This document shows, in pieces, positions 1 through 5,254 of a stretch of DNA of 8,823 nt. The position numbers were made by a program, and so were the translations under genes. The stretch is from Nitrospirota bacterium (GTDB lineage: Bacteria > Nitrospirota > Thermodesulfovibrionia > Thermodesulfovibrionales > Magnetobacteriaceae). Under the pieces are notes generated by a model that did no database searches, was not told where the DNA came from, and saw nothing but the letters and a program-made list of their open reading frames with translations. Position 1 is the first letter of the stretch. Every line of letters starts with the position of its first letter. The stretch lies in NCBI GenBank assembly GCA_015233265.1, contig JADFXZ010000088.1, forward strand, positions 1-8,823, written 5' to 3'.

Positions 1-348
1 CAGGACAGGGCAGCTCAGGAATTCCTTTGCCGCCTCGATATAAGAAAGTTGGCCTTTAAAGAAATCCTCCTCCGTAAGGATGGACACGGCGTTAACACGG
101 CACTGTTCATATGTGCGGGCTATATCTCTGAGGTTAAAATCGTGGCGAATGATGCCCTCAGACGGAGAGGCGTGTTTGATTTCCGCGATTAATTTTAGAG
201 GTTCAGAATCGTTGCGGCTAACAGCTGAAAAGAAGTCACGAGGGGAGGTCTCTGCGCCAATTTTTTTTATCTCAGATAGCGGAAACGCAGCCTTCTGCTC
301 AAGCAACCGTTGCGCCTTTTTTGCGATAATCTTATCAAGTACAGTCAT
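1..348 (-). CDS. trpC: Indole-3-glycerol-phosphate synthase, N-terminal 116 residues (cut by window edge)
   Basis: The reverse strand is open from an ATG at 348 to the window edge and encodes 116 residues of a protein normally about 255-270 long. Indole-3-glycerol-phosphate synthase closes the ring of CdRP to indole-3-glycerol phosphate in tryptophan synthesis, in the cytoplasm. Visible family signatures are the N-terminal helix starting MTVLDKIIAKK, the substrate-binding strand LIAEIKHASPSEG (residues 53-65) with the catalytic Glu56 and Lys58 pair, IIRHDF (66-71), and SILTEEDFFKG (89-99). The next catalytic lysine and the rest of the TIM barrel lie beyond the edge. The ribosome site is weak (AGG six bases before the ATG), but the start agrees with the family's N-terminus. 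The gene follows the lipoprotein gene on the same strand, separated by an inverted repeat. Other trp genes, if linked, lie left of the window. Confidence 0.93.
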   Translation of the reverse strand, partial: MTVLDKIIAKKAQRLLEQKAAFPLSEIKKIGAETSPRDFFSAVSRNDSEPLKLIAEIKHASPSEGIIRHDFNLRDIARTYEQCRVNAVSILTEEDFFKGQLSYIEAAKEFLSCPVL

Positions 349-362
349 ATTAGGCCTGTTTT

Positions 363-424
363 AGGGTGTGGCAATTGCCTCAAGCGCTGAGCATATGGCT
401 TCCGCCTGAGGCAAACCACACCCT
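363..424. repeat. Imperfect inverted repeat (17 paired bases) between lipoprotein gene and trpC
   Basis: The left arm 363-382 (AGGGTGTGG, then CAA, then TTGCCTCA) pairs with the right arm 407-424 (TGAGGCAA, A, CCACACCCT). This gives a 9-bp outer and an 8-bp inner stem separated by a small 3/1 internal loop. The apical region contains a further GGC-GGAA-GCC hairpin on the minus strand (397-406). It fills most of the 82 bp between the lipoprotein stop (431) and the trpC start (348). No T-run follows on either strand, so it is not a standard intrinsic terminator. It could act as a transcript-end stabiliser, an attenuator ahead of trpC, or a dispersed REP-like element. The pairing is seen directly; the role is not known. 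Confidence 0.75.
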
Positions 425-430
425 GATGAG

Positions 431-772
431 CTATTTATTAGCAGGCGATGCCGCTGGAGCTGCAGGTGCCGCTGGAGCAGGCGATGCCGCTGGAGCTGCA
501 GGTGCCGCTGGAGCAGGCGATGCCGCCGGAGCTGCCGCCGGAGCTGCCGCCGGAGCTGCCGCCGGAGCTGCAGGTGCCGCTGGAGCTGGTTCTGCCGCCG
601 GAGCCGCCGGAGCCGCTGGAGCCGCCTCAGGTGTCGGTGCCGGAGTTGCCTCAGGTGTTGGTGCTGCTGTTGGCGCAGGTGTAGGTGCAGGTGCCGGTGG
701 CGGCGCTGGCTTACATGCTGCAAACGACATCACGAGCGCTGCAATAAGCGCAATGTACAATAGATGCTTCAT
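431..772 (-). CDS. Small Ala/Pro-repeat putative lipoprotein
   Basis: The 113-residue product starts with a lysine, then a hydrophobic stretch (LLYIALIAALVMSFAA) and Cys20. This is a lipoprotein-type signal with an acceptable lipobox (FAAC), so the mature protein would be lipid-anchored at Cys20. The rest is almost entirely Ala and Pro with a few Glu, Thr and Ser; the C-terminal part is built on a 12-residue period (SPAPAAPAAPAA). Such sequence is expected to be extended or polyproline-like, as in periplasmic or cell-wall spacers. A strong Shine-Dalgarno (AAGGAGGA, 781-788) sits 8 bases before the ATG and decides the strand: the other long open frames over this GC-rich repeat lack both a ribosome site and a signal peptide. 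No function is recognised. It lies upstream of trpC on the same strand. Confidence 0.75.
   Translation of the reverse strand: MKHLLYIALIAALVMSFAACKPAPPPAPAPTPAPTAAPTPEATPAPTPEAAPAAPAAPAAEPAPAAPAAPAAAPAAAPAAAPAASPAPAAPAAPAASPAPAAPAAPAASPANK
444..569. repeat. Tandem repeats, 36 bp x2 followed by 12 bp x4, inside the lipoprotein gene
   Basis: A 36-bp unit beginning GGCGATGCCGCTGGAGCTGC occurs twice in perfect tandem (444-479 and 480-515), and a third copy starts at 516. The array then changes into four perfect copies of the 12-bp unit GCCGCCGGAGCT (522-569). Both periods are multiples of three, so gain or loss of units lengthens or shortens the Ala/Pro tract without a frameshift. The array is likely to vary by replication slippage between strains. 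Confidence 0.9.
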
Positions 773-780
773 TCTCTACT

Positions 781-788
781 TCCTCCTT
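781..788 (-). promoter_or_regulatory. Strong Shine-Dalgarno of the lipoprotein gene
   Basis: The minus strand reads AAGGAGGA eight bases before the ATG at 772. It is the only good ribosome site near this multi-frame open region and fixes the coding strand and start. Confidence 0.8.
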
Positions 789-822
789 CTTTTTTTAATC
801 AGACCCTTCTACTGAAAAGGTG

Positions 823-850
823 TTGTAATATAGCATAGGAATGGGATAAT
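823..850 (+). promoter_or_regulatory. Possible promoter for the cysteine-rich gene
   Basis: TTGTAA (823-828), a 16-bp spacer and GATAAT (845-850) give a moderate sigma70-like match about 40 bp before the ATG at 891. It overlaps the candidate divergent promoter on the other strand, so the two could interfere. The match is weak and not unique in this AT-rich gap. Confidence 0.3.
827..835 (-). promoter_or_regulatory. Possible extended -10 promoter for the lipoprotein gene (and perhaps trpC)
   Basis: On the minus strand TGCTATATT fits the extended -10 form TGnTATAAT with one mismatch. Transcription would start near 820 and give a leader of about 48 nt containing the strong Shine-Dalgarno. No clear -35 is seen. 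Confidence 0.35.
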
Positions 851-890
851 ATACCAGCATTAAATTAAGAATATTTATAAATCATTTTTT

Positions 891-1487
891 ATGGTCATAA
901 GCGGCTGGTTATTCGGGCAGCTTGCGTGGCTTCTCAGAACTTACGGTTATGGTTTTATATTTAATCGCGACAGTGAAACAGACAGCTGGCACCGTGAACT
1001 TTTAATTAACGCCATATGCACTTCCCTAAGTACGCCTCAAATGTCTGGCCTCAGGGCTAAGGCCTGGCGGCTCAACGCGCAAATAGCGCATATAGACCAA
1101 CTGCTTATACCCGTCATTAACGCAGTCTGTCCTACGTGCCAGAGCGTCTGCTGCGTTAACAGGTTTGGGCGCTATGATATCGGAGATATTATTTATGTGG
1201 CGGCCCTGGGGATTAGGCCGGATGAGATCATTGCCTTTGGCACTAACGAAAGGCCGGAGGACTTGCCGTGTAATTATCTTGCGGTCACTGGCTGTGCCGT
1301 CTCACGGCAGCTGAGGCCGTTTCGATGCAACTGGTATTTCTGCACACCTGCTATCGAATATATGGAAAGCAGCGGCGGCAGGGCTTACAGGGGTTTTAAC
1401 GGACAATTCGCGGAAATCATCAGGCTCAGAAAAGAGCTGCTCGATGAGTTTCACGCCGCCATTAAGACTCTATCCGAATCAGATTAG
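891..1487 (+). CDS. YkgJ-like cysteine-cluster protein (putative zinc- or iron-chelating)
   Basis: The 198-residue protein has eight cysteines in two groups. The first is CPTCQSVCC (Cys80, 83, 87, 88); the second is Cys127, Cys135 in TGC, Cys146 in RPFRC and Cys151. This arrangement resembles the CxxCxxCC family (YkgJ), thought to bind zinc or an iron-sulfur cluster, with one extra residue between the second and third Cys. The family's biochemical role is poorly known. No signal peptide is clear; residues 1-20 are hydrophobic but interrupted by Arg16. The ATG has no Shine-Dalgarno, only a T-run before it, so the true start is uncertain; a stop at 861 limits extension and Met51 is an alternative that keeps every cluster Cys. 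The gene is tail to tail with the response regulator, with a 12-bp gap. Confidence 0.72.
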   Translation: MVISGWLFGQLAWLLRTYGYGFIFNRDSETDSWHRELLINAICTSLSTPQMSGLRAKAWRLNAQIAHIDQLLIPVINAVCPTCQSVCCVNRFGRYDIGDIIYVAALGIRPDEIIAFGTNERPEDLPCNYLAVTGCAVSRQLRPFRCNWYFCTPAIEYMESSGGRAYRGFNGQFAEIIRLRKELLDEFHAAIKTLSESD

Positions 1488-1499
1488 ATCTGTGACTCC

Positions 1500-1901
1500 C
1501 TACTGCTCGTCTGGTATCAGGCCATAGCCCCTTATCAGCGAGATAAGTTTTCTTGTGTCGATGGGCTTAACGAGATAGTCTGTGCAGCCGCCGTTGTAGT
1601 ATGCCTCGATGATGTCCTTAGGCGAATCAAGGGCGGTAGTCATGATTATCTTGCAGGACGGGTATTTCTTTGTGCGGCTTTCCTCTTCGCGCATCGCCAC
1701 AAGGGCCTCCATGCCGCTTAACACCGGCATCATTATATCCAGACAGACCAGATCATATGGCGCTGCGTCGTTTAATGCCCGAGTAAAGGCATCAAGCGCC
1801 TCCCGGCCATTTGAGGCCACATCGCATGTGCCGTATGGAGACAGCAGTTTATGGAGCAGTTTGCGTGATGTATTATCATCTTCGGCTACTAACATTTTCA
1901 T
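1500..1901 (-). CDS. Stand-alone receiver-domain response regulator (CheY-like)
   Basis: The 133 residues are a single REC domain with no output domain. The acidic pair Asp8/Asp9, phospho-acceptor Asp55 (in CLDIMMP), switch Thr89 (in MTTA) and Lys112 (in VKPID) are all present, so it should accept phosphate. Such proteins relay phosphate or act by protein contact, as CheY and Spo0F do. A Shine-Dalgarno (AAGGAG on the minus strand, 1911-1916) lies 9 bases before the ATG. The gene is 32 bp downstream of the membrane-protein gene on the same strand, so the two are probably co-transcribed. No histidine kinase is in the window, so the partner is unknown. Confidence 0.92.
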   Translation of the reverse strand: MKMLVAEDDNTSRKLLHKLLSPYGTCDVASNGREALDAFTRALNDAAPYDLVCLDIMMPVLSGMEALVAMREEESRTKKYPSCKIIMTTALDSPKDIIEAYYNGGCTDYLVKPIDTRKLISLIRGYGLIPDEQ

Positions 1902-1933
1902 AGGTTTTCACTCCTTAATATATCGTTTAGCGG

Positions 1934-2482
1934 CTATTTTCCGCCTTCATGGTCTTGATCGATACTGAAAGCTGAATCCCGCAATTTAATACCCTGAGTC
2001 TTACAGCTCTTAAGTCTTACCTCGTATCCAAGGGCCATCTGAACTATCTCATTGGCCTGCAGACACAATGTCCAGTATACCGATTTAATCTGCACCTTGT
2101 ATGAAAAGCACGGCCAAAGCGACACCAGCAGGATAATCGGCACAACAAAATCCCACGTCTTACGCGGCATGATGCCCTTTATCGTGTCCATTATGCAGTT
2201 ATATGCAAATTTAACGACAAATATAACTATCCCTGCAAAAAAGACCCCGGACGTTAACGCCCAAAGGATGAATGCCAAGGCAGACCGCGCGCTTATAGCC
2301 TCTTCGTCGCCCTCTCTGAGCTTATGTGCAAATCGTAAACTCTTTATTTCGACACTCTCAACCCCCAAAAGGGAGTATAACCAGAAGAGTGCAACGACCA
2401 GCCATACGTAAAACAGGACGCGTACCAGCAGAAACCTGTAGTCATATATATACGTTAGAGGACTAATTGGCCGTCTGTACAC
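1934..2482 (-). CDS. Hypothetical three-helix membrane protein
   Basis: The 182-residue product has three likely transmembrane segments: about residues 18-40 (FLLVRVLFYVWLVVALFWLY), 68-92 (ALAFILWALTSGVFFAGIVI) and 111-127 (FVVPIILLVSLWPC). A charged stretch lies between the first two and a soluble C-terminal tail of about 55 residues follows. The family is not recognised. The start is a GTG at 2482 with only a poor ribosome site (ACAGG), and no in-frame ATG is nearby, so the N-terminus is uncertain by a few residues. It precedes the response regulator by 32 bp on the same strand, and might anchor or feed a signal to it; that link is only positional. Confidence 0.68.
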   Translation of the reverse strand: MYRRPISPLTYIYDYRFLLVRVLFYVWLVVALFWLYSLLGVESVEIKSLRFAHKLREGDEEAISARSALAFILWALTSGVFFAGIVIFVVKFAYNCIMDTIKGIMPRKTWDFVVPIILLVSLWPCFSYKVQIKSVYWTLCLQANEIVQMALGYEVRLKSCKTQGIKLRDSAFSIDQDHEGGK

Positions 2483-2598
2483 AAGCCTGTCTCATGCTGT
2501 AGCCCGTCCTTGATGATGTGACAAATTCGTCTATCGCAACCGCATAGTGCGACCCGCACCGCCGTGTAGTGTGGCCAGCATTGCTTGCACACCGCCAA

Positions 2599-2652
2599 TT
2601 TCTTGGGCACAGCGTATTTCTTGGGCACAGCGTATTTCTTGGGCACAGCGCA
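2599..2652. repeat. 18-bp tandem repeat, three copies
   Basis: The unit TTTCTTGGGCACAGCGTA occurs at 2599-2616 and 2617-2634 identically, and at 2635-2652 with one change (GCGCA for GCGTA). It lies in non-coding sequence between divergent genes. The period is a multiple of three, and of about 1.7 helical turns rather than a whole number. It could be a minisatellite or a set of protein-binding sites. Confidence 0.9.
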
Positions 2653-2655
2653 CTT

Positions 2656-2685
2656 ATGATACATTATAAACGATAAATATATCAA
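2656..2685 (-). promoter_or_regulatory. Possible minus-strand promoter for the membrane protein/response regulator pair
   Basis: On the minus strand TTGATA (2680-2685) is followed after 18 bp by TATCAT (2656-2661). A perfect TATAAT also lies at 2663-2668 but without a -35 at standard distance. Either would give a leader of roughly 170 nt that includes the 18-bp repeats. Support is moderate to low. Confidence 0.3.
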
Positions 2686-2735
2686 CTACTTTCGATAATT
2701 TTTTTTTGGCATACACACAGAGTATTTTATATTAC

Positions 2736-2764
2736 TTGACATTTCCTTATTATTTTGATTTAAT
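2736..2764 (+). promoter_or_regulatory. Strong sigma70-type promoter of the SQR-like/DUF1641 operon
   Basis: A perfect TTGACA (2736-2741), a spacer of exactly 17 bp and TTTAAT (2759-2764, five of six to consensus) predict a start near 2771 and a leader of about 95 nt. This is the best promoter match in the window. Confidence 0.7.
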
Positions 2765-2819
2765 TAAGTATTGGTTGGCAGGCGAGGATGTCGGTAGAAG
2801 TTTGTTGTGTTAAGGCAGT

Positions 2820-2828
2820 TGGTATACT
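2820..2828 (+). promoter_or_regulatory. Possible second, extended -10 promoter of the SQR-like gene
   Basis: TGGTATACT matches TGnTATAAT with one mismatch, 38 bp before the ATG. No good -35 is at 16-18 bp. It would give a short leader of about 32 nt if used. Confidence 0.3.
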
Positions 2829-2866
2829 AACATACCCTCTAAATAACTTAAAGCGAGGTAGCTGAA

Positions 2867-4027
2867 ATGAAACGAATCGTAGTAATTGGAGGCGGCAGCG
2901 GCGGCGTAATGTTTTCTAACCGTATGAGAGGCGCGTTCACTGCCGATGAGGTGGAAATTACAGTCATAGAAAGAAGCGAGAAACATTTTTACCAACCGGC
3001 ATTCACCCTGGTGGTGTTTGACCTTGATGACCCGGTCAATCTGATGAGACCGACAAAGGATTTATTTTTCGATGGAATCAAGCTCGTCCACGACGAGGCC
3101 ACAAAAATCGACGCCGTAAATAACAAGGTATCCACCGCTAAAAGCGGTGATATATCATATGATTATCTTGTCATAGCAACCGGCGCAAAGCTCCTGTTTG
3201 ACGAAGACCCTGAGGGGCTGAAAGACGGCCTTGACAAGGGGACTAATGTATTTAACTTCTATACCCTCAATGGGGCAATAAAACTGCGCGACGCGCTGAA
3301 AAATCTCGACGGCGGCACGATTGTCGCCTCCGTGTGCTCGATGCCGATTAAGTGCCCCGCGGCCCCTATGAAGTTCATCATGATGGCCGAGGATATGATG
3401 AGACAAAAAGGGATAAGGAATAAGTTTAAGTTTATATTTACAACGCCGATGCCTGCAGTATTCAGCAGAGAGCCGTATGCCTCTAAGCTGAATTCGATTT
3501 TCGCATCGAGGGATATTGAGACGGTGGCAAACTTTAACCCCTCCGAGGTGGATTATACCAAGGGGGTTTTAAAGGATTTCGGCAAAAAAGAGGTTAGGTT
3601 TGACACGCTTACAATTACCCCGCCCCATGGTGGTGAACCGCTCATAGAGAACTCCGAGGGTGTGGGCGACGCCGCTGGCTGGGTCACATGCGATAAAAAC
3701 CTGATGGTCAGCAAGAAGTACAGCAATGTCTACGGCATAGGCGACGCTACAGACTTCCCTACGTCAAAGACTGCCTCAGGCATCAGGAAACAGGCAAAGG
3801 TTCTGGTAGCGCGCCTTGCTGCGGACATTACCGGAGTCCCGACGAAGGCCGCATATGACGGCGAGATCATCTGCCCGATGCTGACAAGGAACAAGCGTGT
3901 CATGTTTGCGCAGTTCAATTATGACGCACCCATTTCACCAGCGATTGAAAGTTATGCCAATTGGGTCCTCAAAGTCCACATGCTCAGGCCGCTTTACTGG
4001 AATCTCATGTTGAACGCGTTAGTTTAA
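2867..4027 (+). CDS. Sulfide:quinone oxidoreductase-like FAD-dependent oxidoreductase
   Basis: A 386-residue flavoprotein of the SQR / flavocytochrome c sulfide dehydrogenase family. SQR oxidises sulfide to sulfane sulfur and passes electrons to quinone at the cytoplasmic membrane face. Visible parts are the FAD Rossmann motif VIGGGSGG (6-13) with Glu35 ending the second strand, HFYQPAF (40-46) typical of SQR, YDYLVIATG (99-106), PIKCPAAPMKF (160-170) and the FAD-contacting GIGDATDFPTSK (290-301). The two redox cysteines found in SQRs correspond best to Cys163 and Cys336 (IICPMLT); Cys157 and Cys275 are extra. The C-terminus (PLYWNLMLNAL) resembles the SQR membrane-contact end, but the protein is slightly shorter than the usual 400-430. 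GAGG (2855-2858) lies 8 bases before the ATG. It is followed by the DUF1641 gene after 33 bp. A polysulfide- or NADH-linked relative is possible; substrate specificity cannot be read from the sequence. Confidence 0.85.
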   Translation: MKRIVVIGGGSGGVMFSNRMRGAFTADEVEITVIERSEKHFYQPAFTLVVFDLDDPVNLMRPTKDLFFDGIKLVHDEATKIDAVNNKVSTAKSGDISYDYLVIATGAKLLFDEDPEGLKDGLDKGTNVFNFYTLNGAIKLRDALKNLDGGTIVASVCSMPIKCPAAPMKFIMMAEDMMRQKGIRNKFKFIFTTPMPAVFSREPYASKLNSIFASRDIETVANFNPSEVDYTKGVLKDFGKKEVRFDTLTITPPHGGEPLIENSEGVGDAAGWVTCDKNLMVSKKYSNVYGIGDATDFPTSKTASGIRKQAKVLVARLAADITGVPTKAAYDGEIICPMLTRNKRVMFAQFNYDAPISPAIESYANWVLKVHMLRPLYWNLMLNALV

Positions 4028-4060
4028 CTTAACACGAAACTAATTTTTGAGGAGTGATAG

Positions 4061-4765
4061 ATGGCAAACAATAAGATACCAACAAGCGGCACAGCAGAGC
4101 ACCAGATGGCCGCAAAGATAGACGAGCTGTATGGGAAGTTTAAGATAATCGAGAACTTCGCCAGCGACGTTATGCCGGGCATGGAAAAGGCAATGAAGGA
4201 GATAAACTCGACCTTAAACGACCTCAGAATAAGGTTCGAGAGGGATGAGACTCTTCAGCTGCTCAAGAGCATAGGCGACAACATCCCAACCTTTATCGAA
4301 TTATTAAAGGTCATGCAGGCCTTCAAGGGGTTTGCCGAGGACCTTTCCCCTGCCTCGGATAAGATGATGAAGGAGCTGACTCCGACTATTAATTCCCTCA
4401 GATATGCCTACGAGAAAGACGAGACGATGGAGCTGCTGCTAAAGACCGGCGAGGCTATCCCGACTTTTATCAAACTGTTGGATTTTCTAACTTATTTTGA
4501 CAAGAGCGGAGAACTTGACTTTACACTGAAGATGGCATTTGCCAAAGAGACTGAATATATGATAAGAGGGATGGAGAAGTGCGCGGTTCGCACAATGCAG
4601 CAGCTTATAGAAAAACCCCTTAAGCCCGGCATCAAGAACATCTTCTCAGCCCTGAAAGACCCTGAAGTCCAGAAGGGGTTTGTCCTGATGACCACATTTG
4701 CCAGAAACATGCCCCAGTGCATGATGGAGACCATAGAAGAGAGCAACGATAAAATCAAGAAGTAG
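4061..4765 (+). CDS. DUF1641-type protein with an internal 58-residue duplication
   Basis: The 234-residue protein is mostly helical and soluble. Residues 192-216, with LKDPEVQKGF at their core, match the short conserved DUF1641 motif, whose function is unknown but which is often encoded beside SQR-like or formate-dehydrogenase genes (family knowledge, recalled). Residues 33-90 and 91-148 are two tandem copies of one unit; both contain a DET-x-x-LL segment followed by IPTFI-x-LL. An excellent Shine-Dalgarno (GAGGAG, 4049-4054) sits 6 bases before the ATG. The gene is second in the operon, 33 bp after the SQR-like gene, and is followed by a hairpin terminator. A role as partner or membrane adaptor of the flavoprotein is plausible from context only. 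Confidence 0.82.
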   Translation: MANNKIPTSGTAEHQMAAKIDELYGKFKIIENFASDVMPGMEKAMKEINSTLNDLRIRFERDETLQLLKSIGDNIPTFIELLKVMQAFKGFAEDLSPASDKMMKELTPTINSLRYAYEKDETMELLLKTGEAIPTFIKLLDFLTYFDKSGELDFTLKMAFAKETEYMIRGMEKCAVRTMQQLIEKPLKPGIKNIFSALKDPEVQKGFVLMTTFARNMPQCMMETIEESNDKIKK

Positions 4766-4771
4766 CTGGCG

Positions 4772-4805
4772 CACCCGGCTGCTGCTAAAGCTCAGGAGCC
4801 GGGTG
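4772..4805. terminator. Hairpin terminator between convergent operons
   Basis: CACCCGGCT (4772-4780) pairs perfectly with AGCCGGGTG (4797-4805) around a 16-nt loop. It lies in the 52 bp between the DUF1641 stop and the hemerythrin stop, so it can serve both strands. Only weak T-richness follows on each side (GTTATGCTTGTCTTT on plus; CTTCTTGATTTT on minus). Confidence 0.65.
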
Positions 4806-4817
4806 TTATGCTTGTCT

Positions 4818-5225
4818 TTAGGAGACGCCTTTTTCCTTTAGAAACGACGAGTATTTTTTGTCAGTCCCCATGATATGTTTTGTCAGCCAATCCTTCAGGA
4901 AATTCAACAGCGCTAAGTCTATCATTGCCTTTTTTGCCTTGCACTGCTTTTGAAAATCGACGATCTTGACAATCAGTTCTTTGTGCTCGTGTTCCTGTGC
5001 GGCAATCCACGGATACGAATGCTTGTTGAGCAGCTTCTCTTCAGCGGCAAAATGGTATCTGGTATAGTCTATCAACTCCCCTAGAATCGGCTCAACTGCG
5101 TCGCAGCCTTGTTTTGCCGACACGGCGTCAAAAAGGTTGTTGAGGAGTTTTACAAGTTTCTTGTGATGCTCGTCAAATTCCCTGATATGTACGCTGAAGC
5201 TGTCATTCCATATTAATAGCGGCAT
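4818..5225 (-). CDS. Bacteriohemerythrin paralogue lacking one iron-ligand histidine
   Basis: The 135-residue protein is a full-length bacteriohemerythrin, a four-helix bundle that binds O2 at a di-iron site. The usual ligand set is His21, His58, Glu62, His77, His81, His117 and Asp122. Here DEHH (His21), HFAAEE (His58, Glu62), His81 and KHIMGTD (His117, Asp122) are kept, but position 77 is Gln (codon CAG at 4995-4997). A histidine occurs at 79 instead, which would point to a different face of the helix. It is about 68% identical (92 of 135) to the intact copy just upstream. Shine-Dalgarno AAGGAGG (5230-5236) lies 4 bases before the ATG. The gap to the upstream copy is 29 bp, so the two should be co-transcribed. 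It could be a weaker O2 binder, a different iron site, or a modified sensor. Confidence 0.9.
   Translation of the reverse strand: MPLLIWNDSFSVHIREFDEHHKKLVKLLNNLFDAVSAKQGCDAVEPILGELIDYTRYHFAAEEKLLNKHSYPWIAAQEHEHKELIVKIVDFQKQCKAKKAMIDLALLNFLKDWLTKHIMGTDKKYSSFLKEKGVS
4852..4921. repeat. 70-nt near-identical block shared by the two hemerythrin genes, copy 1
   Basis: Positions 4852-4921 match 5289-5358 at 67 of 70 bases without gaps. They encode residues 102-125 of both hemerythrins. The rest of the genes is much more diverged, so this block stands out. Confidence 0.9.
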
Positions 5226-5254
5226 AAATCCTCCTTATGTAATAGCATCGTTAT

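Larger units (their letters stand above)
2483..2866. other. 384-bp divergent intergenic region
   Basis: This region separates the minus-strand membrane-protein gene from the plus-strand flavoprotein operon. It holds an 18-bp x3 tandem repeat, a possible minus-strand promoter, a nine-T run (2699-2707), and a strong plus-strand promoter with a leader of about 95 nt. A minus-strand open frame across 2455-2685 (TTG or ATG start) contains repeats of AVPKKY, but it has no ribosome site, is rich in low-complexity sequence and overlaps the GTG-started gene, so it is not called as a gene. Confidence 0.7.

Noticed and set aside
80..364. Plus-strand open frame of 94 residues at the left edge
   Set aside because: It is antisense to trpC, whose frame carries clear family motifs and runs off the edge.
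361..723. Minus-strand open frame of 120 residues rich in His, Arg, Leu and Gln
   Set aside because: It is another frame of the same repeat, overlapping the lipoprotein gene and lacking a ribosome site.
366..815. Plus-strand open frame of 149 residues rich in Gly/Ala over the lipoprotein gene
   Set aside because: It has no ribosome site or signal peptide, and its composition follows from the GC-rich repeat read antisense; the minus-strand lipoprotein frame has both signals.
2599..2652. Possible CRISPR array
   Set aside because: The 18-bp units are directly adjacent with no unique spacers, and no cas genes are present.
2455..2685. Minus-strand open frame of 76 residues with AVPKKY repeats
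   Set aside because: It starts at TTG with no ribosome site, its repeats come from the 18-bp DNA array, and it overlaps the membrane-protein start. It is more likely non-coding, though a short repeat-derived peptide is not excluded.
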